NCBI RefSeq assembly: GCF_019977355.1 | Contig: NZ_AP024655.1 | Coordinates: 2,232,001 to 2,296,000 of the forward strand | Source of the DNA: Arthrobacter sp. NicSoilB8 | GTDB taxonomy: Bacteria; Actinomycetota; Actinomycetes; Actinomycetales; Micrococcaceae | Length of the DNA stretch: 64,000 nucleotides | Direction of reading: 5' to 3' | Shown here: positions 1 to 8,760 of the stretch, in pieces | Numbering within the stretch: position 1 is the first letter of the stretch | Layout: each line of letters opens with the position of its first letter | Position numbers and translations under genes: made by a program | Notes under the pieces: generated by a model | Seen by the model: the letters and a program-made list of their open reading frames with translations, nothing else | Told to the model about the DNA's origin: nothing | The model's database searches: none

Positions 1-323
1 GGCACCTCGGCAAGGCCGCGCGCGGCCACGCTGGACCTGCGCGGGACCAGGTTCTGCACCCGGCAGGGTTCGATGCCTGGGTAAGGCGCTGGCGCGCCGA
101 GGCCCCGGATGCTGACGCCATGGACCGGGTCAACCCCGTCTACATCCCGCGGAACCACCTGGTAGAAGAGACCCTGACTGCCGCAACCGGCGGGAATACC
201 GGTCCGCTGGAAGGGTTGATGGACGCATTAGCCTCACCCTTCGACGAACGGACCGGTCTCGAGCATTACGCCGCTGCCGCCCCGGAAAGTTTCGGCCCTT
301 ACCGGACCTTCTGCGGAACCTGA
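1..323 (+). CDS. selO: Protein adenylyltransferase SelO, C-terminal end (5' cut by window edge)
   Basis: The open frame runs from the window edge (codons in phase with base 3) to a TGA at 321. Its last part reads [17 protein letters not shown], ends [10 protein letters not shown], and contains [12 protein letters not shown]. These are hallmark C-terminal sequences of the SelO/YdiU (UPF0061) family, pseudokinase-fold enzymes that AMPylate proteins in redox stress. Only about 107 residues are present, so the catalytic core lies outside the window. An ATG at 120 is internal and not a start. The gene converges on the LigD-like gene, with 91 bp between stops and nothing recognisable there. Confidence 0.9.
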   Translation, partial: HLGKAARGHAGPARDQVLHPAGFDAWVRRWRAEAPDADAMDRVNPVYIPRNHLVEETLTAATGGNTGPLEGLMDALASPFDERTGLEHYAAAAPESFGPYRTFCGT

Positions 324-414
324 GCGCCCGGAATGAAACTGAAGGATTGTCCTGAGCTATGGCCAAGCTCGTCGAGGCAGGCGGGGCCTTCGGTCTCGTG
401 ACCCAAGCCCCCGG

Positions 415-1638
415 TCACTCTTTGCCCGCCCAGGGGTCGTAGTCAGCGATGAGCCCCTCCTGGCCCGGACGCTCATTTTCGGGGACGTGCTGCAGGTTCA
501 CCCGCACCCGATACCAGAGCGAACTCGACCCGCGCATTCCGTCAACGAGGATGTCGGCGGGATGCAGGGCGGGGACGAGGTCCGCATGCAGCGTCTTCCA
601 CTCGTCGAGCGCCGCAAGCGCCTCGGGCCTGGTCTTGGTACGGGCCACCTCGATCAGCGGCATCACCGACTGCCGGCGGCCCACGCCGTCGCCGCCGCGC
701 GGCGGCTTTTCGGCGGGACCGAGGTCGGCAGCCAAGCTGATAAGTCCGTCGAGTGTCCCTGCAGCATTGTCGATGCCGGCGTGGGGGTCGCCCATCACTG
801 CGAAACGCTCAATCACCGTCGGCACCGTGAATTGTTCCGGCCGGGTGGAGGCAACCTCATCCCAAGTGAGCGGAGTCGAGACTCGGGCGTCGGGCAGGGG
901 CCGGATCGAGTATGCCGATGCCACGGTGCGGTCCTTGGCGTTCTGATTGAAGTCGACGAACACACTCTCGCCGCGCTCCTCCTTCCACCACCGCGCCGTG
1001 GCGAGGCCCGGGGCCCGCTTCCCGACCTCGCGGGCGAGGGTCTCGGCGGCGAGCCGCACGTCCCGGTAGGCCCACCGGGGCGCGATGCGCACCAGGATGT
1101 GGAGACCCCGCGAACCGCTCGTCTTCGGCCACCCCACCAGTCCCACGTCGTCGAGCACGTCACGCGCGACATAGGCGACGTCAACAATCTGCGACCAGTC
1201 GACCCCCGGCATCGGGTCGAGGTCGACCCGGAGTTCGTCGGGATGCTCGAGGTCCTCGGCGCGCACGGGGTGCGGGTTGAGGTCCAGGCATCCAAGATTC
1301 ACGACCCACGCCAGGCCCGCGGCATCCCGGATGACGGCCTCTTCGGCGGATGTCCCCGACGCGTAGTGCAGCGTCACTGTGTCGATGAAGTCGGGGTGGT
1401 TTTCAGGCACGCGCTTCTGAAAGAACGGCTCAGCGCCGATCCCCTTCGGGAAACGCTTGAGCACCATGGGTCGTCCGCCGGCGCCCCTCAGTGCACCGTC
1501 CGCGACGGCGAGGTAGTAACGAACCACGTCGAGCTTGGTCAGCCCGGGCTCGGGGAACACCACCTTGTCCGGATTCGAGATGCGAACCGCGTTACCGGCA
1601 ATGTTGAGGATCTCGGCGGGGGTCTTCGACGAGTTCAT
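415..1638 (-). CDS. LigD-type DNA polymerase/primase domain protein
   Basis: A 407-residue archaeo-eukaryotic primase-type polymerase domain of the kind found in bacterial NHEJ ligase D. The sequence shows the two metal-binding aspartates in RVDLDPMPG (D139, D141), the SGSRGLH motif with its nucleotide-binding His (about 174-180) and the third acidic site in VFVDFNQNAKDRT (D229). In the family these polymerases fill gaps with ribonucleotides during end joining. There is no ligase or phosphoesterase domain, so this is a stand-alone Pol protein, common in actinobacteria beside other LigD parts. About 110 C-terminal residues after the core are less recognisable. No Ku or ligase gene is nearby in the window. 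The ATG at 1638 gives a natural N-terminus. Confidence 0.9.
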   Translation of the reverse strand: MNSSKTPAEILNIAGNAVRISNPDKVVFPEPGLTKLDVVRYYLAVADGALRGAGGRPMVLKRFPKGIGAEPFFQKRVPENHPDFIDTVTLHYASGTSAEEAVIRDAAGLAWVVNLGCLDLNPHPVRAEDLEHPDELRVDLDPMPGVDWSQIVDVAYVARDVLDDVGLVGWPKTSGSRGLHILVRIAPRWAYRDVRLAAETLAREVGKRAPGLATARWWKEERGESVFVDFNQNAKDRTVASAYSIRPLPDARVSTPLTWDEVASTRPEQFTVPTVIERFAVMGDPHAGIDNAAGTLDGLISLAADLGPAEKPPRGGDGVGRRQSVMPLIEVARTKTRPEALAALDEWKTLHADLVPALHPADILVDGMRGSSSLWYRVRVNLQHVPENERPGQEGLIADYDPWAGKE

Positions 1639-1833
1639 TCCGCCACGCTAGCAATGATCGGATGTACCAGCCAGAGCATCTGTGCGGCAGACGAGCCTGC
1701 GGTGAAAAGTGCCCGACCCGCGGCTGGGCGGCGCAGTTGTGTCATCCCGACGCCGTTTCTCGCCGCGGGACTCATAGACCGGCGCCGAGGGGAAACGCCG
1801 TGACAATTTGGGCCTGTAAACGTCACCCGCTGG

Positions 1834-2235
1834 TTAGCGGCCGTTGTACTCGTCGTCTGTGATGTGCCCGTTCCAAGTGGTGGTCTTGGACGGGTCTTCA
1901 CCGTTTTGCAGCATGGCAATGTGTTCCATGAAACAGCCGGGGGCGGCGGCGTGCCAGTGCTCCTCGCCGGGTGGGGTATAGATCGTCTGGCCGGGGTGGA
2001 CTTCGATGATCTTCCCGTCCCGGGTGCCGAAGCGGCCTACACCCTGGGTGACGCGCAGGTACTGGCCGTGCTGGTGGGAGTGCCAGGCGGTACGTGCTCC
2101 GGGCGCGAAGCGGACGGTCGCGACGACCATCGTCTGGTCGCTCTCGTGGGGAAGAGCGATTGGATCCAGCCACACGTCGCCGGCGAACTGGGCTGGCGGG
2201 TTTTTGGTTGTCGGCACAGTGGGTTCGATATTCAT
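1834..2235 (-). CDS. Cupin-domain protein
   Basis: A 133-residue single-domain cupin. Cupin motif 1 is visible in PGARTAWHSHQHGQYL (His cluster for a metal, with Gln/Tyr where the canonical Glu would be), and motif 2 in PGQTIYTPPGEEHWHAA. Substrate unknown. It is the last gene of a leftward run that also holds a carboxymuconolactone decarboxylase family protein, an aldo/keto reductase and a zinc alcohol dehydrogenase; cupin plus CMD pairs often travel with such oxidoreductases. The stop of the CMD gene lies only 8 bp upstream of this start, so they are probably co-transcribed. A good ribosome binding site (AAGGAAA) precedes the ATG. Confidence 0.88.
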   Translation of the reverse strand: MNIEPTVPTTKNPPAQFAGDVWLDPIALPHESDQTMVVATVRFAPGARTAWHSHQHGQYLRVTQGVGRFGTRDGKIIEVHPGQTIYTPPGEEHWHAAAPGCFMEHIAMLQNGEDPSKTTTWNGHITDDEYNGR

Positions 2236-2243
2236 GATTTTCC

Positions 2244-2576
2244 TTAGGTGTTCTCTGTGAAAAGCTGCTTGGCGATGCCCATCGCGGACATGCCCTTCGG
2301 CCAGCCGGCGTAGAGCGTGACATGGGTGATGGCTTCGATGAGCTCGTCCCGGGTCACGCCGTTTTCGATGGCGCGGCCCAGATGGAAGCCCAACTGCTCG
2401 GTGTTTCCGCCGGTGGTGAGAACGGCGACGGTGATGAGGCTGCGGTCCCGTGCGGAGAGTTCGGGCCGGTTCCAGACGTCCTCGAAGAGCATGTCGTCGG
2501 TGAGCTCGGCAAGCTTCGGTGCGAAGTCGCCGAACATTTTTCGGCCGCCTCCGAGCTGCCTGGGTTGGTCAGTCAT
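2244..2576 (-). CDS. Carboxymuconolactone decarboxylase family protein
   Basis: A 110-residue all-helical protein of the CMD/AhpD-like fold. The motif RDRSLITVAVLTTGGNTEQL followed by FHLGRAIENGVTRDEL and the HVTLYAGWPKGMSAM segment is typical of the 4-carboxymuconolactone decarboxylase branch. It lacks the CxxC pair of AhpD, so peroxidase-type thiol chemistry is unlikely. The true substrate cannot be told; in this context (cupin, AKR, ADH) it is more likely an accessory oxidoreductase-cluster protein than a protocatechuate pathway enzyme, since no other pathway genes are nearby. It is tightly linked to the cupin gene downstream and to a decayed NTF2-like gene upstream. Confidence 0.88.
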   Translation of the reverse strand: MTDQPRQLGGGRKMFGDFAPKLAELTDDMLFEDVWNRPELSARDRSLITVAVLTTGGNTEQLGFHLGRAIENGVTRDELIEAITHVTLYAGWPKGMSAMGIAKQLFTENT

Positions 2577-2847
2577 GATGATCCTTCTTCCGGTTTGAAC
2601 TGCTTAGTGGCCGGTTGTTCCTACGACTGTCGGCCGATGATTTCGACGCCGGCGAGGCGGAAGCCCAGGAGTACTTCCCGCTTCCGCGCGAGTACGGCTT
2701 GGCGGAGCCTGATGTCTTCAGGTGGGTAAGGGTGAATTCCTCGGTCAGGATGCTGTCCAGCACTGCCACGTCCCCGGCGACCATCGCCTCGCAGAGGGCA
2801 TCATGAAGCGCTCTCACCGCGGCGGCGGTCACATCTGTCGCCGTCAT
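2569..2847 (-). pseudogene. Truncated NTF2-like (DUF4440/SnoaL) protein
   Basis: The frame opens with an ATG at 2847 that overlaps the TGA of the aldo/keto reductase (ATGA), a normal translational coupling. The first ~42 residues (through AVLDSILTEEFTLTHL) match the start of nuclear-transport-factor-2-like proteins. After that the sequence becomes low-complexity Ser/Arg and no longer resembles the family. In a neighbouring frame the same DNA reads EDIRLRQAVLARKREVLLGF and then stops, which looks like the tail of a different coding sequence. This suggests a deletion that joined the start of an NTF2-like gene to the end of another gene out of frame. It overlaps the CMD gene start by 8 bp. Confidence 0.6.
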
Positions 2848-3854
2848 CGTGCCCCGGGCGTCAGTTCGTGGGTACCGTAACTGTTGTCGTCCGGGTTGAC
2901 GGTCACGCCTGGTGCGACGAGCTCGTCGATGCGGTCCAATACGTCGATTGAAAGAGTGATGTCGGCCGCCGGCAGATACGACTCCAATTGATCCATGGTG
3001 CGCGGTCCTACGATCGCCGCCGTGACACCGGGGTGGTTGATCACAAACGCGATCGCCAGCTCGATGAGGGTCAGTCCGGTTTGTTCGGCCAGCCGGGCAA
3101 GTTCTTCGACGATATCGAGTTTTCGCTGGTTGGCCGGGCTGCTCATATCGAAGCGGGCGCTCGGACGCGCGGACGAGGTGGGTGCGGACGCTGAGTCTTG
3201 GCGCCAGCGCCCGGAGAGCCACCCGCCACTGAGCGGGCTGTACGTGAGTGTGCCCATGCCGTGGCGTTGCACCGTCGGGAGGATGTCTTCCTCGATGCCG
3301 CGGACCAGGATCGAGTAGGGCGGCTGCTCGGTGACGAACCGCTCCAGGTTGCGTTCCCGGGATGCCCACTGGGCTTCCACGATCTGGGATCCGGAGTACG
3401 ACGAGGAGCCGATGTAACGGACCTTCCCGTGGCGGACAAGGTCGCTGAGGGCGCTGAGGGTCTCCTCGACGTCGGTATTGGGGCTGGGCCGGTGGACCTG
3501 GTAGAGATCGATGTAATCGGTGTTCAGGCGGCGCAGGGAGTCTTCGACCTCACGGATGATCCAGCGCCGGGATCCACCGCGCCGGTTGGGGTCCTCGCTC
3601 ATGGGCATGAAGAACTTCGTGGCGAGGAACACGTCATCGCGCCGGCCCTCCAGTGCCTGTCCGACGATTTCTTCGGATGCCCCGCCGGAGTAGACGTCGG
3701 CGGTGTCGATGAAGTTGATGCCCGCGTCGATGGCGTGGTGGATGATGCGGATGGAATCGGGGGTGTCCTTGTTGCCCCAGGGGCCGAACATCATCGCGCC
3801 CAGGCACAACGGACTGACCTGCACCCCGGTGCGGCCGAGGGGCCGGTATTCCAT
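2844..3854 (-). CDS. Aldo/keto reductase
   Basis: A 336-residue NADPH-dependent TIM-barrel reductase. The catalytic Asp/Tyr are in NFIDTADVYSGG, the Lys in FLATKFFMP, and the His in DLYQVHRPSP. The NADP-binding end follows the usual AKR pattern (SSYSGSQ, ELAIAFVINHPGVTAAIVGPR). Length and layout match the YajO/voltage-gated-channel-beta-like AKR branch that reduces aldehydes and ketones. A good ribosome binding site (AGAGAAGGAACC) precedes the ATG. Its stop overlaps the start of the decayed NTF2-like gene. Upstream is the fossil of a second AKR and then a zinc alcohol dehydrogenase, so the operon once coded for two AKRs. Confidence 0.92.
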   Translation of the reverse strand: MEYRPLGRTGVQVSPLCLGAMMFGPWGNKDTPDSIRIIHHAIDAGINFIDTADVYSGGASEEIVGQALEGRRDDVFLATKFFMPMSEDPNRRGGSRRWIIREVEDSLRRLNTDYIDLYQVHRPSPNTDVEETLSALSDLVRHGKVRYIGSSSYSGSQIVEAQWASRERNLERFVTEQPPYSILVRGIEEDILPTVQRHGMGTLTYSPLSGGWLSGRWRQDSASAPTSSARPSARFDMSSPANQRKLDIVEELARLAEQTGLTLIELAIAFVINHPGVTAAIVGPRTMDQLESYLPAADITLSIDVLDRIDELVAPGVTVNPDDNSYGTHELTPGAR

Positions 3855-3890
3855 GGTGGTTCCTTCTCTCTGTCGTGGGCTTTTCCGGTC

Positions 3891-4036
3891 TTAGACTTCG
3901 GGGATGACCAGGGCGAAGCGGCCCTTGCGGGCCTCGTCGGGGTCCGGTTCGTTGCGCATTCCAGTGGCGGTCGCGTCGATGGCGGCGAGTTCGTCGGCAC
4001 TGAGTTCGACGTTGAAGCCGCCGAAGTCTGATTCGG
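3891..4036 (-). pseudogene. C-terminal remnant of a second aldo/keto reductase
   Basis: Between the alcohol dehydrogenase stop and the aldo/keto reductase start, the minus strand keeps an open frame reading DFGGFNVELSADELAAIDA, then TGMRNEPDPDEARKGRF, then a TAA at 3891-3893. The ELSADELAAIDA...PDPD pattern is the typical C-terminus of diketogluconate-reductase-type AKRs. There is no start codon and no room for the roughly 230 missing N-terminal residues, because the frame runs directly into the end of the dehydrogenase gene. It is best read as a deletion remnant. Confidence 0.7.
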
Positions 4037-4039
4037 TCG

Positions 4040-5071
4040 TTACGGGCGGACGAGTACTTTGAGCGCTTCGCGGTCGGCCATGGCCTGATAGCCGGCAGGA
4101 ACGTCGTCCATGCCGACGATGCGGTCGAAGACCCTGCCCGGTTCGATGCTTCCATCGAGCACGAGAGGCAGCAGTTCCTCGATGTACGCGCGAGCGGGTG
4201 CGACGCCTCCGGTGAGGGTGATGTTGCGCATGAACTCGGGGAATCCGAGCGGCACTTCGGAGAACTGCGGCGCGCCGACACGGCTGATGACGCCTCCGTC
4301 ACGGACCACCCCGATCGCCATCTCGATCGCCGGCTTGAGACCGACAGCTTCGAGGACGGCGTGGGTTCCGTCGCCGTTCGTGAGTTCCTTGACCCTGGCG
4401 ATGCCCTCCTCGCCGCGTTCGGCGACGACGTCGGTGGCACCGAATTCGCGTCCCAGACCGGTACGCGCCTCGTGGCGGCCCATGAGGATGATGCGCGAGG
4501 CGCCCATGAGCTTTGCCGAGAGAACGGCGGAGAGGCCGACTGCGCCGTCGCCGATCACGGTGACGCTCTGGCCGGGTTTGATGCCGGCCTTCTTGGCCGC
4601 GTGGTATCCGGTCGACATGACATCGGAGAGGCTCAACAGCGACGGGATCAGCTTCTCATCGAAGCCGGCAGGGACCACGACAAGGGTGCCCGAGGCCTGT
4701 GGCACGCGGGCGAATTCTCCCTGGCCGCCGTCGTCGTGGCCGCCCCAGTGTGCGCCGTGGCGGCAGGAGGTCTGCAGGCCTTCCTGGCAGAAGTCGCACG
4801 TGCCGTCGGAGGCGACAAATGGTGCGATGACAAAGTCGCCGATCGCCAGGCCGGTCACCTCGGAGCCGAGTTCTTCGACGATGCCGACGAATTCGTGGCC
4901 CATGCGGGAGCCTTCGGCGGACTCCGGCTTGGAGGCATACGGCCACAGGTCGCTGCCGCAGATGCAGCCGGCGACGATGCGCACGATGGCGTCTGTGGGC
5001 TCCTGGATGGTGGGGTTGGGGACGGTTTCGACGCGCACGTCTCCGGCGCCGTACATCAGTGTTGCTCGCAT
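4040..5071 (-). CDS. Zinc-dependent alcohol dehydrogenase family protein
   Basis: A 343-residue medium-chain dehydrogenase. Catalytic zinc ligands are suggested by GCICGSDLWPY and GHEFVGIVEE, the structural-zinc loop by CDFCQEGLQTSCRHG (Cys-rich but not perfectly canonical), and the NAD(P)-binding Rossmann motif by VIGDGAVGLSAVLSAKLMGA. The start was set at the ATG at 5071 (MRATLMYGAG), which has AAGGAA seven bases upstream; a longer frame to 5140 has no family similarity at its N-terminus. It heads the leftward oxidoreductase run ending with the cupin. Substrate unknown; the family covers threonine, glutathione-dependent formaldehyde and aryl-alcohol dehydrogenases. Confidence 0.9.
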   Translation of the reverse strand: MRATLMYGAGDVRVETVPNPTIQEPTDAIVRIVAGCICGSDLWPYASKPESAEGSRMGHEFVGIVEELGSEVTGLAIGDFVIAPFVASDGTCDFCQEGLQTSCRHGAHWGGHDDGGQGEFARVPQASGTLVVVPAGFDEKLIPSLLSLSDVMSTGYHAAKKAGIKPGQSVTVIGDGAVGLSAVLSAKLMGASRIILMGRHEARTGLGREFGATDVVAERGEEGIARVKELTNGDGTHAVLEAVGLKPAIEMAIGVVRDGGVISRVGAPQFSEVPLGFPEFMRNITLTGGVAPARAYIEELLPLVLDGSIEPGRVFDRIVGMDDVPAGYQAMADREALKVLVRP

Positions 5072-5182
5072 GGTGGGATTCCTTACTAAGTTATCGGACA
5101 ATTTCCAGTCAACACCGGGCAAGCACCTCTTGGGAGTCACGGCTGATCAGGGTATCGACAGAACCCCCTTGGGGTTACTGGT

Positions 5183-6634
5183 TCAGCGGGTGGTCTCGGC
5201 CAGGGCCACGGGCCGCACTGCGGGAAACCTCCTGGTGCGGCGCTCGGCCAATTCTGCGGGCAGGATGAGGGCCGCAGCGACTGCCAGGGCCATGAGCAGG
5301 AGGACACTGCCTGCAGTGAGCGCAACGCTGACCTGCTCGGCCAGGTGCGCTACGGCAGAACCCGTGGTCGGGACGGTCGCTGCGGCAGCCACCGCGATGC
5401 CGAGTCCCAGGCAGGTGCCCACCTGGTGGAAGGTGTTCACCAGGCCCGATGCCGCGCCGGCGTCAGCCGCGGGGGCGCCGATGATGCCGAACGAGGTCAG
5501 CGGCGCAAAAGCGAGGCCCTGGCCGGCCCCGATGAGGATCATGGGCAGAGCCACCCCGGTCAGGTATGCGGAGTCCACGCCGACCCGGCTCAGCCAGAAC
5601 ATCCCGGCAAGAGTGACCAGGATGCCTGCCACGAGCGGAACCGAGCCCGGCATCCGTGCTGCCAGCCGCGGCATGCTCATCGCGACGGCGAAATTGACCG
5701 CCGTCATGGGGAGGAATCCGATGCCGGCCTGCAGCGGGTCAAAGCCCAGCACTTCCTGCAGGAACTGGGTGGTGAAGAAGAAGAACCCGATCATCGCGCC
5801 CAGGTACAGGAAGCGGGCGACGTAGGCGCCGGTGCGGCGGCGGCTCGCGAACAGCCGCAGCGGCATGATCGGCTGGGCCGCCCCGCGCTCGATCAGCACG
5901 AACGCGACCAGGAGCACGACGCCGGCACTGACGGCCGTGATGGTAACCAGTGAGGTCCAGCCGGCGTCGACGGTGTTGATGATGCCGAACACAAGCGCGC
6001 CGACACCCAGTGTGGCGCTGAGCGCACCGAAAAGGTCGAAGCGTCCGCTGGCCCGGCCTGTCTCCGGGATGAACCGCGGCGCGAGTGCGATCATCGCGGC
6101 GCCAATGGGGACGTTGACGAAGAACCCGGCCCGCCAGGAGATCCAGTGCGCCAGCGCCCCGCCGATGACCAGGCCAAGGCTGGCGCCAATCCCCGCGGTG
6201 GCCCCGTACAAAGCGACGGCCCGGGTGCGCCCAGGGCCCTCCGGAAAGCTTGCCGTGAGCAGGGACAGCGAGGCGGGCGCTACGATCGCCGCTCCGATAC
6301 CCTGGACCGCGCGGCCGGCGATTGCCCACCAGCCCGCCGGGGCCAGTCCGATCAGCAGGGACGCGATCGAGAACACCACCAGCCCGAACACGAACACCCG
6401 GCGGCGGCCGAGCAGGTCGCCTGCCCGGGCGCCGAGGAGGAGCAGGCCGCCGAAGACCAGCGTGTAGGCATCCTGGACCCAGGAGAGCTCACCGGTGCTC
6501 AGCTGCAGGTCTGCCTGCAGGCTCGGCAGGGCGGTGAAGATGACCGAGTTGTCCAGCAGGATCATGAAGTAGCTGACGAGGATGATCGCCAGGATCGCTG
6601 CCGGGCGGGGAGCGGTTGTGGGTGCAGGTTTCAT
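5183..6634 (-). CDS. MFS multidrug-type transporter (DHA2-like, about 14 TM)
   Basis: A 483-residue integral membrane exporter. It begins with a hydrophobic helix carrying the family signature DNSVIFTALPSLQADL, followed by the loop 2-3 motif GDLLGRRRVFVFG and the antiporter motif GIGASLGLVIGGAL, and shows about 14 hydrophobic segments, as in proton-coupled drug:H+ antiporters (EmrB/QacA type). The ATG at 6634 (MKPAPTTAP) was chosen; a longer open frame upstream has no transporter character and would cross the divergent promoter. It is divergent from an XRE/MmyB regulator 102 bp away, which is the likely repressor. Substrate unknown. Confidence 0.9.
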   Translation of the reverse strand: MKPAPTTAPRPAAILAIILVSYFMILLDNSVIFTALPSLQADLQLSTGELSWVQDAYTLVFGGLLLLGARAGDLLGRRRVFVFGLVVFSIASLLIGLAPAGWWAIAGRAVQGIGAAIVAPASLSLLTASFPEGPGRTRAVALYGATAGIGASLGLVIGGALAHWISWRAGFFVNVPIGAAMIALAPRFIPETGRASGRFDLFGALSATLGVGALVFGIINTVDAGWTSLVTITAVSAGVVLLVAFVLIERGAAQPIMPLRLFASRRRTGAYVARFLYLGAMIGFFFFTTQFLQEVLGFDPLQAGIGFLPMTAVNFAVAMSMPRLAARMPGSVPLVAGILVTLAGMFWLSRVGVDSAYLTGVALPMILIGAGQGLAFAPLTSFGIIGAPAADAGAASGLVNTFHQVGTCLGLGIAVAAAATVPTTGSAVAHLAEQVSVALTAGSVLLLMALAVAAALILPAELAERRTRRFPAVRPVALAETTR

Positions 6635-6736
6635 GCTTTCAAGGCAACCCTGGTTTCCTGCGGGTCGGGAGTCACTGTCGTTCCGGGTAACGCCAGTGCC
6701 TCCCTCGTTCCATCGGCCGCGCGTAGCGTGGATGCC

Positions 6737-7621
6737 ATGACACACAGCGACGACGTGCGGAAGTTCCTGACCTCCCGCCGCGCAAGGATCACGCCGGAGG
6801 ATGCCGGTCTGCCGGTCTATGGCGGAAACCGGCGGGTTTCCGGGCTGCGCCGCGAGGAAGTCGCCATGCTCGCCGGGATGAGCATTGATTACTACATACG
6901 CCTTGAGCGGGGAAACCTCTCCGGCGCCTCGGACAGTGTCCTTGAAGCCCTCGGGCGTGCGCTGAAGCTCGACGACGCCGAAACGGCGCACCTGTTTGAC
7001 CTTGCCCGCGCCGCGACGGCCTCCCCCCGGGTCCGGCGCAAGCGAAGCCCGCTAACGGTCCGGCCGAGCGTGCAGCGCGTCATCGATGCGATCACGACGG
7101 CGCCGGCCTGGGTCCGCAACGATCGAGGGGATGTCCTCGCCGCCAACGAACTGGGCCGGGCCCTGTACCTGGACATGATGGCAGAGGAGGGGCTAACTCC
7201 GCCGAACAGCGCACGATTTACCTTCCTGAACCCGAAAGCGCGGGAGTTCTTCGCCGACTGGGAGCGCGCAGCGGACGACATTGTCGCGGTCCTGCGCTCC
7301 ACCGCCGGGAAGAACCCCTACGACAAGGACCTCACGGACCTGATCGGTGAGCTGTCCACCCGGAGTGAAGAGTTCCGCACCCGGTGGGCCAGACACGACG
7401 TGAAATACCACCGCGCCGGCCGCAAACGGCTCCACCACCCGATCGTCGGGGACCTGGACCTAAGCTTTGAAGCGCTGGAACTCCCCGCCGACCCGGGACT
7501 GCGCATCAACGTCTACACGGCAGATCCCGGGACACCCTCCGAGGACGCGCTGAAAGTCCTTGCCAGCTGGGCCGCCACCCAGCGTGCAACGTCAAGGGCC
7601 GCGGTCAAGGAGAATAAATGA
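6737..7621 (+). CDS. XRE-family transcriptional regulator with MmyB-like ligand domain
   Basis: A 294-residue regulator. The N-terminal third holds a Cro/C1-type helix-turn-helix (GLRREEVAMLAGMSIDYYIR, about residues 36-55, followed by LERGNLSGASDSVLEALGRA). The C-terminal part (VQRVIDAITTAPAWVRNDRG onwards) is the MmyB-like ligand-binding domain common in actinobacteria. Members usually repress an adjacent oxidoreductase or efflux gene. Here the divergent MFS pump and the downstream SDR are the natural targets; the SDR has decayed. The stop codon overlaps the ATG of that SDR (ATGA), so the pair was once translationally coupled. Confidence 0.9.
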   Translation: MTHSDDVRKFLTSRRARITPEDAGLPVYGGNRRVSGLRREEVAMLAGMSIDYYIRLERGNLSGASDSVLEALGRALKLDDAETAHLFDLARAATASPRVRRKRSPLTVRPSVQRVIDAITTAPAWVRNDRGDVLAANELGRALYLDMMAEEGLTPPNSARFTFLNPKAREFFADWERAADDIVAVLRSTAGKNPYDKDLTDLIGELSTRSEEFRTRWARHDVKYHRAGRKRLHHPIVGDLDLSFEALELPADPGLRINVYTADPGTPSEDALKVLASWAATQRATSRAAVKENK

Positions 7622-8216
7622 GCCACCGTCCCTCCACTGTCCTGGTGGTCGGCGCCACCGGCAGCATCGGACGCTACGCCGTGGCCGAGGCGCTGCGGCA
7701 GGGCTACGCGGTCCGGGCCTCAAAGCCTTGGACGGCCGCCGGACACATATCGCGCTCATGACTGCCATTGGCACCACCCGGCCAGGCGTCGCTTAAGCCC
7801 AGTGGAAGCTGCGCAGTGAGCGGCTCGTCCGCGCCAGCGGTAACCCGTACACGATCGTGCGCCCCGGCTGGTTTGCCTACACTCAACCCGACCAGCGGTC
7901 GATCGTCACGCTCCAGGGCGACAGGCGACAGTCCGGATCACCCGCCGACGGCGCCATCGCCTGGGACCAGATCGCGCGCGTCCTCATTGAGAGTCTTCAC
8001 ACTGATGCCGCGGACCACCAGACTCTCGAACTCGTCGCCGAGCACGGACCCGACCAAGACGACCTCACCACCGACTTCACCTCCCTGGCACCGGACTCAG
8101 CCGGATCCCTCGATGCAGCCGAGGACGTGGTCGACCTCCCCATGGAGAGTGAGCCCAAGATGTTCCGTGACGACCTGGCCACAATTACAGCAGGAAGCCT
8201 CAAAGCCGGGGACTGA
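7618..8216 (+). pseudogene. Decayed SDR-type NAD(P)-binding oxidoreductase
   Basis: The N-terminus is intact: SHRPSTVLVVGATGSIGRYA has the GxxGxxG dinucleotide motif, and its ATG overlaps the regulator's stop. The frame then ends at a TGA near 7760. A second frame carries LKALDGRRTHIALMTAIGT before a stop, and a third carries WKLRSERLVRASGNPYTIVR, continuing through PGWFAYT to a normal family C-terminus at 8216. Compared with intact homologues the middle (roughly 50 codons) is missing and the pieces lie in different frames. This needs at least two deletions, so it is an old pseudogene rather than a single sequencing error. Confidence 0.82.
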
Positions 8217-8398
8217 ATCTGGGCTCCTTCTCCGCATGACAGCCAGGCGCCGCTATGAACGCGGCCTGGGTGATTCCAAAAGGCGTGGTGGAAAACGAGA
8301 CAGATAGCTCTGCTATTCACAGTCTTGAGCTGCGATCAGATGAATCTGTGTGTTGCACGCGGCCGATATCGTTTGGGGAACTCCAGCTGCCGCGTTAG

Positions 8399-8760
8399 CT
8401 GTCTCTTGGCCCCTACGGCTGGGCCCAGGTCCTCAACTTCGTGCAGACAGGAACCTTGCTGCTGACGTTCGTCCGTGGCCTCGCCGCATTTCTCAACGAT
8501 GGCGCGGCTGCCAAATCCGGGCGGGTGCTTGCGCAGGGCACCGGAGTCAGCCTAATTGCCTCCAGGCCGTTCGTCGCCGACCCGTCGGCGATCTTCGCCC
8601 AGGCCACTCCGCACGGCATCTTCGGCGCCATCGTCTTCACGTCCGCGCCGCTCAGCTCGTTTTCTACCGGCGCTTCCGCAGCGATCCGGACTGGCGCCCA
8701 CTGGCAGGGTGGGCACTATTCAGTGGTGTCTGCTCAGGATCAGCCAGCAGGCCGGGAGCG
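8399..8760 (+). pseudogene. Decayed DUF998 membrane protein
   Basis: After an in-frame TAG at 8396, the frame reads SLGPYGWAQVLNFVQTGTLL and continues LTFVRGLAAFLNDG, then a HGIFGAIVFT segment. LGPYGWxQxLNF and HGxFGxxVF are typical of DUF998 membrane proteins. The expected continuation (FYRRFRSDPDWRPLAGWALF) is in another frame and the next piece (YSVVSAQD) in a third. The N-terminal helices are absent. It sits directly behind the decayed SDR, so 7.6-8.8 kb is a stretch of eroding genes. An intact DUF998-like protein lies at 44808. Confidence 0.6.

Noticed and set aside
487..1803. Long plus-strand open frame opposite the LigD-like gene
   Set aside because: Translation has no domain character and is rich in R/H/G; it is the GC-rich shadow of the minus-strand gene with its clear polymerase motifs.
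4110..5825. 571-residue plus-strand frame across the ADH and MFS genes
   Set aside because: It spans the ends of two well-supported minus-strand genes and has composition typical of shadow frames.
6635..6991. N-terminal extension of the MFS at 5183
   Set aside because: The extra residues are not membrane-like and cross the divergent XRE promoter; the ATG at 6634 begins at the family boundary.
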